The notes under the pieces: generated by a model
Database searches by the model: none
Told to the model about the DNA's origin: nothing
Seen by the model: only the letters and a program-made list of their open reading frames with translations
Shown here: one piece after another, positions 1-5,160 of the stretch
How positions within the stretch are numbered: position 1 is the stretch's first letter
How the letters are laid out: each line of letters opens with the position of its first letter
Origin: CAZTDD01 sp964612675
GTDB taxonomy: Bacteria; Hinthialibacterota; Hinthialibacteria; Hinthialibacterales; JAKPRU01
Direction of reading: 5' to 3'
NCBI GenBank assembly: GCA_964612675.1
Contig: CAZTDD010000222.1
Span: forward strand, 1-5,160
Length of the DNA: 5,160 nt
Translations under genes and position numbers: made by a program

Positions 1-339
1 CAGCAGCCGCTCGGTGGAAAGGCACAATTCGGCGGCCAGCGACTGGGCGAGATGGAAGTCTGGGCGCTGGAGGCCTATGGCGCAGCGCACACACTCCAGG
101 AACTTCTCACGGTCAAGTCGGACGACATCGTCGGCCGAAACCGGATTTATGAAGCGATCGTGAAGGGCGAAGAAACCCGGGCACCCGGCCTGCCGGAATC
201 CTTCTACGTCATGATCAAGGAACTGCAGAGTTTGGGACTGGGTATCGATATCGATGAATTGGAAGAAGAAGAGGAAGAGCAAGTGACCGAGGCTCGTGCG
301 GCCGAGAAGAAGCCGGCTGCAGCCGAGGTGGCCAGCTGA
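1..339 (+). CDS. rpoB: RNA polymerase subunit beta, C-terminal 112 residues (5' end outside window)
   Basis: Beta subunit of DNA-dependent RNA polymerase, which with beta prime forms the catalytic core. Only the C-terminal 112 residues are present, open from base 1 and ending in TGA at 337–339. The fragment begins in the hallmark block QQPLGGKAQFGGQR, followed by GEMEVWALEAYGAA, TLQELLTVKSDD and the PESFYVMIKEL…LGLGIDI segment. This is the conserved C-terminal clamp/anchor that packs against the beta-prime N-terminus. E. coli RpoB stops just after the equivalent of GIDIDE. Here about 25 residues follow: six consecutive Glu (fragment residues 88–93), then a Lys/Ala/Glu-rich tail ending AAAEVAS, probably disordered. 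The gene lies 55 bp upstream of rpoC on the same strand, the normal operon arrangement. Identification is essentially certain; a role for the tail is unknown. Confidence 0.98.
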   Translation, partial: QQPLGGKAQFGGQRLGEMEVWALEAYGAAHTLQELLTVKSDDIVGRNRIYEAIVKGEETRAPGLPESFYVMIKELQSLGLGIDIDELEEEEEEQVTEARAAEKKPAAAEVAS

Positions 340-350
340 ACATAGAGCGG

Positions 351-363
351 CGGTCTCTGACCG
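351..363 (+). other. small inverted repeat in the rpoB–rpoC gap
   Basis: CGGTC (351–355) and GACCG (359–363) are perfect inverse complements around a TCT loop, and G·U pairs could extend the stem by up to two steps. Only three T follow, so it does not look like an intrinsic terminator. It could be a weak mRNA hairpin between the rpoB stop and the rpoC ribosome site, involved in processing or translational tuning, or it could be chance. The rest of the 55-bp gap shows no promoter that I can recognise. Confidence 0.3.
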
Positions 364-379
364 TTTGAATCATAACCGC

Positions 380-385
380 AAGGAG
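380..385 (+). promoter_or_regulatory. Shine-Dalgarno site of rpoC
   Basis: AAGGAG lies 9 nt upstream of the ATG at 395–397. It is a near-perfect anti-SD match at ordinary spacing. It fixes the rpoC start, because the same frame stays open upstream and contains a TTG at 365–367 that has no such site. It also shows that rpoC is translated from its own initiation site and not by stop/start overlap with rpoB. Confidence 0.85.
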
Positions 386-394
386 AAACCGACG

Positions 395-3300
395 ATGTGG
401 AAATCGGTTCAAGGCCCAAGTGTAAAACACCGAGAAGACGAGATTCGTGATATCAACAAGATCCGCTCGATACGAATTACCCTCGCGTCTCCGGAAGTGA
501 TTCGTAGTTGGTCGTACGGGGAGGTAAAGAATCCCGAGACGATCGATTATAAAACGTACAAACCGAAGATTGACGGGTTGTTTTGCGAGCGAATTTTCGG
601 TCCGACGAGGGATTACGAATGCTCCTGTGGAAAATTTAAGGGGATCAAACACAAGGGTGTGACCTGCGATCGGTGCGGTGTGGAAGTGATTCAAGCGAAA
701 GCACGGCGAAGCCGGCTCGGCCACATCGAGCTGGAGATGCCTGTGGCTCATATATGGTTCTCGAAAGGCGTCCCAAGCCGAATGGCCGCTCTCCTGGACA
801 TGTCGATCAAGGGGTTGGAACGTGTGCTCTATTACGAAGAATATATTTGTCTCGATCCGGGAGACACCGGTCTCGAGACGTACGAATTGATCAATGAGCG
901 GCGGTACGCCGAGCTGCGGCAGGAATTCGGCGACGCATTTCGTGTGAGTATGGGCGCCGAGGCCATCAAAGAGATCCTGATGGGGATGGAACTGGACCAG
1001 CTGGCGAAAGACCTGAAAAAAGGTATTCGCGAGAGCCGATCTCGGCAGAAAGTGAAACGCTACATAAAACGCCTCAAGGTGGTTGACGATTTCCGCAACA
1101 GCGCCAACAACCCGGAATGGATGATCTTCGAGGCATTGCCGGTGATCCCGCCCGATTTGCGGCCTCTCGTTCCTTTGGATGGCGGACGATTTGCCACTTC
1201 GGATCTAAATGATCTGTATCGCCGCGTGATCAATCGCAATAACCGCCTGCGCCGCCTCAAAGAAGTCCGTGCACCGGAGGTCATTATCCGGAACGAGAAA
1301 CGAATGCTGCAGGAAGCGGTGGACGCTCTTCTCGATAACGGCCGGCGTGGAAGACCGGTCAAAGGTTCGAACAATCGGCCCCTGAAATCGCTTTCGGACA
1401 TGCTCAAAGGGAAACAGGGGCGCTTTCGTCAGAATCTGCTTGGGAAACGTGTTGACTACTCGGGCCGAAGCGTGATCGTTGTCGGCCCCGAACTGCGATT
1501 CAACCAATGCGGCCTGCCGAAACAGATGGCACTCGAGCTGTTCGAGCCGTTCATCATTCGCAAGCTGGAGGATCTTGACGAGGTTACAACGATTCGGAGC
1601 GCAAAACGGAAAATCGAACGCGGCGATCCCGAGGTGTTTGATGTATTGGAGGAGGTCATCCAGGATCACCCCGTTTTGCTTAACCGTGCGCCGACGCTTC
1701 ACCGAATGGGGATCCAGGCATTCCAGCCGATTCTGGTGGAAGGAAAAGCAATCCGGCTTCATCCGCTTACGTGCAGCGCTTTCAATGCAGACTTTGACGG
1801 CGATCAGATGGCCGTTCATGTACCGCTCTCCCGAGAAGCGCAAGATGAATGCAAGAACCTAATGTTGGCCAGACAGAATATCCTTTCTCCAGCCCACGGC
1901 GGTCCGATCGCAACACCGAGTCAGGATATTGTGCTCGGCTGTTATTTCCTGACAAAGATTCGGGAGCCGATCAACGGTTCGAAGCCTCGGAGGTTCTGTT
2001 CGACCACAGAAGCGGTGATTGCCTACGATCATGGCGAGCTGGGTCTGCAAGAGGAAATAGAAGTCCGGGTTGACGGACGGCTCACACGAACAACGGTGGG
2101 GCGAATCATTTTCAACGAATCTCTGCCGGAAGAATTGCGTTTTGTGAATGAGTTGATGCGCAAAAAGAACCTGGCGGCTCTTGTTTCACGGGGGTACAAC
2201 CTCTGCGGCAAGGAGCGAACGGCGGTTCTTCTCGACGACTTAAAGAATCTTGGCTACTACTACGCGAAAATAGGCGGGATTTCGATCGGTCTCGATGACA
2301 TGATAGTCCCGCGAAACAAACTCGATTTGCTGGATGCCGCGCGAAAGGACGTCGGAGAGACCGTCCGTCAATATGAAGATGGTGTGATCACCGATATCGA
2401 GCGGTACAACAAGGTCATCGACCGATGGATTCAAACCACAGAAGCCGTGGGGAAATCCATGGAAAAAGAACTCGAGAGCGATCACAAAGGATTCAATCCC
2501 ATTTACATCATGTATCACTCCGGGGCGCGTGGCTCGGAGCAGCAGATCCGGCAGCTTGCCGGTATGCGCGGTTTGATGTCCAAGCCCATGAAGAAACTGA
2601 CAGGCGGTATGGGAGAGATTATCGAGTCGCCGATCGAGTCGAATTTCAAAGAAGGACTTACCGTTCTCGAATACTTCATTTCGACGCACGGTGCACGAAA
2701 GGGGTTGGCGGATACCGCGTTGAAAACCGCGGAAGCCGGTTACCTTACGCGACGACTGGTGGATGTTGCACAAGACGTGATTATTACAGAAGACGATTGC
2801 GGGACCTTGTCCGGCACAGAGATCTTTTCGATTCGAGAAGGGGAGCGAGTTATTGAGTCTCTAGAAGATCGTGTGTTAGGGCGAGTGACCACTGAAGACG
2901 TCAAAAATCCCCTCACTGGTGCTGTACTTGTTCCTGCAGGCCAAGTTATCGACGAGGAGGCCGTCAATGCCATGCGGCGCTGTGGTGTGGAGAATGTCCG
3001 TATCCGCTCGGTTATGTCATGTGAGTCCGAGCGCGGCACCTGCGCGATGTGTTATGGATGGGATCTCTCGAAACGCGGCATGGTGGTCATCGGACAAGCT
3101 GTCGGAGTTGTTGCGGCCCAGTCGATCGGTGAACCTGGTACTCAGCTGACCCTTCGGACTTTCCACATTGGCGGTACGACCAGCCGGATTTTGGAGCAGT
3201 CCGAAGTGCGGATTCGCCGGAACGATGATGGTCAGGGCGGGTTACGCGACGGCGAAATCGGCTTAATTCAATACATCAATCTGGGCTACGTGATCGACCG

Positions 3301-5160
3301 CGAAGGGGAACAGCGAGTGGTAAATACCGGCGGCCAGCCCTATATTCTGCGTTCCGGCCTCCGGGTTCCCCGTTTCGAGGGACGTGAGGACCGGTCGCGC
3401 CGAAGCTCGGTAGTCGTAGAAGGCGTGAACCTGCCGGTTGTGAAGGCGCCCGATGGAAGTCAGGTCGTCAGGCAGAGCGGTGGCAACATCCAACTCAAGG
3501 ACAGTAAAGGACGCGTATTGGTCGAGTATTCCTCGATTCCCAGCGGCGCACGGCTGGCGGTGGACCTTGGCGAGAAAGCCAGCCCCGGCACTCTTTTGGC
3601 GCAATGGGATCCGATGCGTGTGCCCGTTGTTGCTGAAATCGGCGGAAAGGTTGAACTCGAAGGAATCAGTGCCGGCGATTTGGTGAAGGATCCCAAGACG
3701 GGAGAATCGATGATCCCGACGAATTGGGAGAATGCGGTGCGACTTCATGTCGGCGACGGTGAAGAGCGAAAGACGGTTCTCCTGATGCCGGGGCACCGAC
3801 TTCTCGTGAAAAACGGGGATTCCGTGGAGGCCGGGGACAGCGTTGCGTTTTTGCTTACGCCTACCATCGCACGCCAGGAAGGAAAACTTCGGTACAAGGA
3901 CATTGTTGAAGGCGAGACCATGCGACGCGCCATGGACCCGGTATCCGGAACGCTTCAATCGATCATCAAGGAGCCAACCACGGGTAAGATCCCGCAGCTT
4001 GTAGTCGTCGACCGGTTCGAAAACGTTGTGGAAGAGCACAGTCTCCCGGCGGGATCGGTTCTGATGGTGGAAGACGGCGACGATGTTCTCGGGGGATTTC
4101 TGCTCGCGCGGACACCGCAGATGATTCAGCGCTTCACCGAGCTGCCTTCGGGTATTCAGATTGGTGCACGGATCCTCTTGCACGAGAATAGCCAGGTTGA
4201 GCGTGTCGGGAACACCATTTGCCGGTACGAAACCGAAGAGCGGGCGGATGTGTTGGCTCGATGGGATCCCTATAACAAGATCGAGGTGGCGGCTATTGAC
4301 GGCGTCTGTGAATACGAACAGATCATCGAAGGGGTGACCATGCTACAGCGGTCTCCGGAGGAAGGCGGCTCCACCCAGATGATCATCATGGAACACCGTG
4401 AGGATAAACACCCCGCCATCATCGTTCGCGGCGAGGATGGGTCCACGGAATATCACCCGCTTCCATCCGGAGCCCACGTGATTGTTCAGGACAAGGCGCG
4501 CATTAAGGCCGGTGACGAACTGGCACGCATTCCGAAAGAGACGTTCAAGTCGCGGGACGTGACCGGTGGATTGCCGCGTGTCGAGGAGATCTTTGAGGCA
4601 CGTCGTCCGAAACAGCGCGACCTCGCGATTATCACGAAACTCGACGGGTGGGTCCGGTTGCCGAAACAGGAAGAGATTACTCCGGAAATGGAGGAGAAAC
4701 TCGACCGAAAGCGGCGACGCGGTACCCGGCTGATTCTGATTACCAATAAAGAAGGTGAAATCCTGACGGGATATGAAGTCGAGGTTGGAAAGCACGTCAT
4801 CGTGAGCGACGGCGACTGGGTTTCGACCGGTACGAAACTGGTCGACGGTTCGATTGACCCGCACGAATATCTGGAGGTCATGGGTGAAAAGGCGACCCAG
4901 GAATACCTCTTGAACGAGGTTCAAGAGGTGTACCGACTTCAGGGCGTTCGCATCAACGATAAGCACATTGAAGTCGTTATTCGGCAGATGATGCGGAAGG
5001 TCACCATCACCGATCCCGGCGATACGAACTATCTACCGGATGATGATGTGGATCGTATGGCCGTGCTCAAGGATAACGGTGAAGTTGTTGAGAAAGGCGG
5101 TAAGCCGGCGCAGTTCAAGCCGCGTCTTTTGGGCATTACCAAGGCGTCGCTTGGCACCGA
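395..5160 (+). CDS. rpoC: RNA polymerase subunit beta prime with an oversized trigger-loop insertion (3' end outside window)
   Basis: Catalytic beta-prime subunit of RNA polymerase. It supplies the active-site metal ligands, bridge helix and trigger loop, and most of the clamp. The frame is open for 1,588 codons from an ATG with a good ribosome site and runs off the right edge without a stop. Landmarks in order: zinc ribbon C76/C78/C91/C94; sigma-binding coiled coil about 268–315 with the VINRNNR helix; GKRVDYSGRS at 350–359; catalytic NADFDGDQM at 464–472 (D466, D468, D470); F-loop from R725; bridge helix about 757–794 with THGARKGLADTALKT; second zinc site C802/C876/C883/C886; trigger loop Q917, R921, H924; VTGGLPRV from 1389; NEVQEVYRLQGVRINDKHIE in the jaw; LLGITKASL at the edge. 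Numbering runs +6, then −12, relative to E. coli, so no domain is missing. An insertion of about 455 residues splits the trigger loop. Sequence beyond the window should add roughly 50–100 residues. No frameshift or lost key residue is seen. Confidence 0.98.
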   Translation, partial: MWKSVQGPSVKHREDEIRDINKIRSIRITLASPEVIRSWSYGEVKNPETIDYKTYKPKIDGLFCERIFGPTRDYECSCGKFKGIKHKGVTCDRCGVEVIQAKARRSRLGHIELEMPVAHIWFSKGVPSRMAALLDMSIKGLERVLYYEEYICLDPGDTGLETYELINERRYAELRQEFGDAFRVSMGAEAIKEILMGMELDQLAKDLKKGIRESRSRQKVKRYIKRLKVVDDFRNSANNPEWMIFEALPVIPPDLRPLVPLDGGRFATSDLNDLYRRVINRNNRLRRLKEVRAPEVIIRNEKRMLQEAVDALLDNGRRGRPVKGSNNRPLKSLSDMLKGKQGRFRQNLLGKRVDYSGRSVIVVGPELRFNQCGLPKQMALELFEPFIIRKLEDLDEVTTIRSAKRKIERGDPEVFDVLEEVIQDHPVLLNRAPTLHRMGIQAFQPILVEGKAIRLHPLTCSAFNADFDGDQMAVHVPLSREAQDECKNLMLARQNILSPAHGGPIATPSQDIVLGCYFLTKIREPINGSKPRRFCSTTEAVIAYDHGELGLQEEIEVRVDGRLTRTTVGRIIFNESLPEELRFVNELMRKKNLAALVSRGYNLCGKERTAVLLDDLKNLGYYYAKIGGISIGLDDMIVPRNKLDLLDAARKDVGETVRQYEDGVITDIERYNKVIDRWIQTTEAVGKSMEKELESDHKGFNPIYIMYHSGARGSEQQIRQLAGMRGLMSKPMKKLTGGMGEIIESPIESNFKEGLTVLEYFISTHGARKGLADTALKTAEAGYLTRRLVDVAQDVIITEDDCGTLSGTEIFSIREGERVIESLEDRVLGRVTTEDVKNPLTGAVLVPAGQVIDEEAVNAMRRCGVENVRIRSVMSCESERGTCAMCYGWDLSKRGMVVIGQAVGVVAAQSIGEPGTQLTLRTFHIGGTTSRILEQSEVRIRRNDDGQGGLRDGEIGLIQYINLGYVIDREGEQRVVNTGGQPYILRSGLRVPRFEGREDRSRRSSVVVEGVNLPVVKAPDGSQVVRQSGGNIQLKDSKGRVLVEYSSIPSGARLAVDLGEKASPGTLLAQWDPMRVPVVAEIGGKVELEGISAGDLVKDPKTGESMIPTNWENAVRLHVGDGEERKTVLLMPGHRLLVKNGDSVEAGDSVAFLLTPTIARQEGKLRYKDIVEGETMRRAMDPVSGTLQSIIKEPTTGKIPQLVVVDRFENVVEEHSLPAGSVLMVEDGDDVLGGFLLARTPQMIQRFTELPSGIQIGARILLHENSQVERVGNTICRYETEERADVLARWDPYNKIEVAAIDGVCEYEQIIEGVTMLQRSPEEGGSTQMIIMEHREDKHPAIIVRGEDGSTEYHPLPSGAHVIVQDKARIKAGDELARIPKETFKSRDVTGGLPRVEEIFEARRPKQRDLAIITKLDGWVRLPKQEEITPEMEEKLDRKRRRGTRLILITNKEGEILTGYEVEVGKHVIVSDGDWVSTGTKLVDGSIDPHEYLEVMGEKATQEYLLNEVQEVYRLQGVRINDKHIEVVIRQMMRKVTITDPGDTNYLPDDDVDRMAVLKDNGEVVEKGGKPAQFKPRLLGITKASLGT
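620..676 (+). other. RpoC N-terminal zinc ribbon (beta-prime Zn1)
   Basis: Codons 76–94 encode C-x-C-x12-C-x2-C (C76, C78, C91, C94). This is the zinc-binding ribbon near the upstream DNA and RNA exit, matching E. coli C70/C72/C85/C88 at a constant +6 offset. All four ligands are intact. Confidence 0.95.
1196..1339 (+). other. RpoC clamp coiled coil, sigma-binding
   Basis: Residues about 268–315 contain SDLNDLYRRVINRNNR and NEKRMLQEAVDALLDNG, almost identical to E. coli 262–309. In E. coli this coiled coil docks sigma region 2.2, and R281 here equals E. coli R275, a known sigma-contact residue. The conservation implies ordinary sigma-70-type holoenzyme assembly. Confidence 0.9.
1784..1810 (+). 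other. RpoC catalytic Mg2+-binding loop
   Basis: NADFDGDQM at residues 464–472. D466, D468 and D470 are the three aspartates that hold the catalytic magnesium (E. coli D460/D462/D464). The motif is perfect, so the polymerase should be catalytically competent. Confidence 0.97.
2663..2776 (+). other. RpoC bridge helix
   Basis: Residues about 757–794 span the active-site cleft and work with the trigger loop in nucleotide addition and translocation. The core LADTALKTAEAGYLTRR is conserved; K777 and T778 equal E. coli K789 and T790. It lies directly after the longer F-loop (from R725). Confidence 0.9.
2798..3052 (+). other. RpoC second zinc site (beta-prime Zn2)
   Basis: Four cysteines, C802 (in EDDCG) and C876/C883/C886 (SCESERGTCAMC), match E. 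coli C814/C888/C895/C898 at a constant −12 offset. All ligands are present. The site lies between the bridge helix and the trigger loop. Confidence 0.92.
3278..3346 (+). repeat. N-terminal strand block, copy 1 (protein-level repeat in SI3)
   Basis: Residues 962–984, starting NLGYVIDREG and ending near GGQPYI. Aligned without gaps against residues from 1012 (offset 50), 8 of the first 20 positions are identical, including NL, V, G, Q, V and GG. The similarity is in the protein; I see no long DNA identity, so the duplication is old or the match reflects a shared beta-strand pattern. Confidence 0.5.
3428..3490 (+). repeat. N-terminal strand block, copy 2 (protein-level repeat in SI3)
   Basis: Residues 1012–1032, starting NLPVVKAPDG and passing through QSGGNI. 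It is the partner of the block at 962–984. This copy leads into the first SBHM hairpin (IPSGARL, 1048 on) as in typical SI3 domains. The earlier copy instead leads into a linker rich in Arg, Glu and Asp (about 989–1006). Confidence 0.5.
3605..3685 (+). repeat. WDP module, copy 1 in SI3
   Basis: Residues 1071–1097, beginning WDPMRVPVVAEIGG. It aligns without gaps to residues 1290–1316 with 11 of 27 identities (WDP, V, A, I, G, E, E, I, G), and to the single WDP module of E. coli SI3 (WDPHTMPVITEVSG). It directly follows the first LPxG hairpin, the E. coli order. Confidence 0.7.
3878..3922 (+). repeat. degenerate WDP-like module in SI3
   Basis: Residues 1162–1176 (EGKLRYKDIVEGETM) match the second half of the copy at 1302–1316 (DGVCEYEQIIEGVTM) at 7 of 15 positions: G, Y, I, E, G, T and M. 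The WDP itself is not kept before it; the nearest counterpart is LTP in AFLLTPTIARQ. It sits after the second LPxG hairpin, so the hairpin-then-module order is preserved. Confidence 0.5.
4262..4342 (+). repeat. WDP module, copy 2 in SI3
   Basis: Residues 1290–1316, WDPYNKIEVAAIDG through IIEGVTM. It is followed by MIIMEHREDKHPAIIV and the final LPSGAH hairpin, then the second trigger-loop helix. This tail has the organisation of the SI3 of FCB-type bacteria (from memory: WDPYN, NIIEGVT, then NLPVGAHL). It is probably the ancestral C-terminal half of the insertion. Confidence 0.7.

Larger units (their letters stand above)
3536..4534 (+). repeat. five LPxG-type hairpin units within SI3
   Basis: A pattern of the form (hydrophobic)-P-x-G … V-x-(D/N)-G-x-x-V-x-x-G-(D/x)-x-L-A recurs five times, anchored by P1049 (IPSGARLAV), P1132 (MPGHRLLVKNGD), P1218 (LPAGSVLMVEDGD), P1251 (LPSGIQIGARI) and P1357 (LPSGAHVIVQD). 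The spacings are 83, 86, 33 and 106 residues. E. coli SI3 has two such units (VPYGAVL and FLPGKAIV). The recurrence supports a chain of SBHM/barrel folds. The 33-residue step between units 3 and 4 shows two hairpins almost back to back. Confidence 0.7.
3185..4549 (+). other. SI3-type lineage-specific insertion in the RpoC trigger loop, enlarged
   Basis: Codons about 931–1385, between HIGGTTSR (first trigger-loop helix) and DVTGGLPRV (second helix). This is exactly where E. coli carries SI3 (943–1130, about 188 residues, two sandwich-barrel hybrid motifs). Here I count about 455 residues, some 267 more. The reading frame is continuous and the flanks are canonical, so it is a protein domain and not an inserted element. 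I see no intein or endonuclease motifs. Composition is beta-rich, Gly/Val/Asp/Glu-rich and highly charged. The last about 100 residues (WDPYN … LPSGAH … AGDELARIPK) look like an ordinary SI3 C-terminal half; the preceding part contains repeats of the same building blocks. SI3 in E. coli affects trigger-loop folding, pausing and cleavage; the effect of this larger version is unknown. Confidence 0.88.

Noticed and set aside
262..279. GAA/GAG run at the end of rpoB as a microsatellite or internal ribosome site
   Set aside because: It simply encodes six Glu in frame with mixed codons. No suitably placed start codon follows that would give a plausible gene.
351..366. Intrinsic terminator between rpoB and rpoC
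   Set aside because: The stem is only 5 bp and is followed by just three T. Termination here would also cut off an essential downstream subunit.
215..751. A 178-codon minus-strand frame across the rpoB–rpoC junction
   Set aside because: It crosses two well-supported sense genes and their ribosome site, and the product has no recognisable motif.
1205..1843. A 212-codon open frame on the minus strand
   Set aside because: It is antisense to the most conserved part of rpoC (coiled coil to the catalytic loop). Its sequence is dictated by the sense protein, so it is a shadow.
3152..3154. Leu920 where E. coli has trigger-loop Met932
   Set aside because: Leu at this position is common among bacteria as I recall, so it is ordinary variation and not an active-site defect.
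3263..4183. A 306-codon open frame on the minus strand
   Set aside because: It lies wholly antisense to the SI3 part of rpoC, in a frame kept open by the codon bias of the real gene. Its translation resembles no family I know and shows no domain motif.
3185..4549. Intein or mobile-element insertion in rpoC
   Set aside because: There are no splicing-junction Cys/Ser…His-Asn patterns, no endonuclease motifs, no terminal inverted repeats and no target duplication. The position and motifs are those of the known SI3 site.
4343..4966. A 207-codon open frame on the minus strand
   Set aside because: It is antisense to the end of SI3, the second trigger-loop helix and the jaw. No recognisable protein features; a shadow.
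5133..5160. KASLGTE in place of the E. coli KASLATE near the right edge
   Set aside because: This position varies between phyla, and the window ends before the rest of the motif can be judged.

Overview
The window is the rpoB–rpoC junction of a bacterial chromosome. It holds the last 112 codons of rpoB (RNA polymerase beta), a 55-bp intergenic gap, and the first 1,588 codons of rpoC (beta prime). rpoC stays open to the right edge and its stop lies outside. Both genes are on the + strand in the usual operon order. No RNA gene, mobile element, CRISPR array or accessory system is visible, and every other open frame is a shadow of these two genes.

Layout: 1–339 is the rpoB C-terminus with a 3' Glu/Ala-rich tail. 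340–394 is the gap, with a small hairpin and a strong Shine-Dalgarno site. 395–5160 is rpoC. Along rpoC come the N-terminal zinc ribbon (C76/C78/C91/C94), the clamp coiled coil that binds sigma (about 268–315), the catalytic D466/D468/D470 loop, the F-loop and bridge helix (about 725–794), the second zinc site (C802/C876/C883/C886) and the first trigger-loop helix (about 917–930). A very large insertion (about 931–1385) follows, then the second trigger-loop helix (from about 1389), the jaw, and the start of the C-terminal clamp segment.

The one notable thing is that trigger-loop insertion, the equivalent of E. coli SI3. I count about 455 residues against about 188 in E. coli (E. coli 943–1130). 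It shows internal repeats: five LPxG-type hairpin units, two WDP modules with a third degenerate one, and a duplicated N-terminal strand block. It looks like an SI3 built by amplifying sandwich-barrel hybrid motif (SBHM) units. The complete protein should be roughly 1,640–1,690 residues, against 1,407 in E. coli.

Organism: an SI3 in the trigger loop, with no insertion in the N-terminal third (spacing from the zinc ribbon to the active site equals that of E. coli), suggests a Gram-negative lineage of the Proteobacteria/FCB/PVC side of the tree. The last SI3 unit (WDPYN ... IIEGVT ... LPSGAH) and the longer F-loop resemble Bacteroidota/FCB-type RpoC as I remember it. The remaining sequence does not point to one phylum, so I infer an FCB-like or neighbouring, perhaps poorly sampled, phylum with low confidence. 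The catalytic and zinc-binding residues I checked are all present, so the enzyme should be functional.
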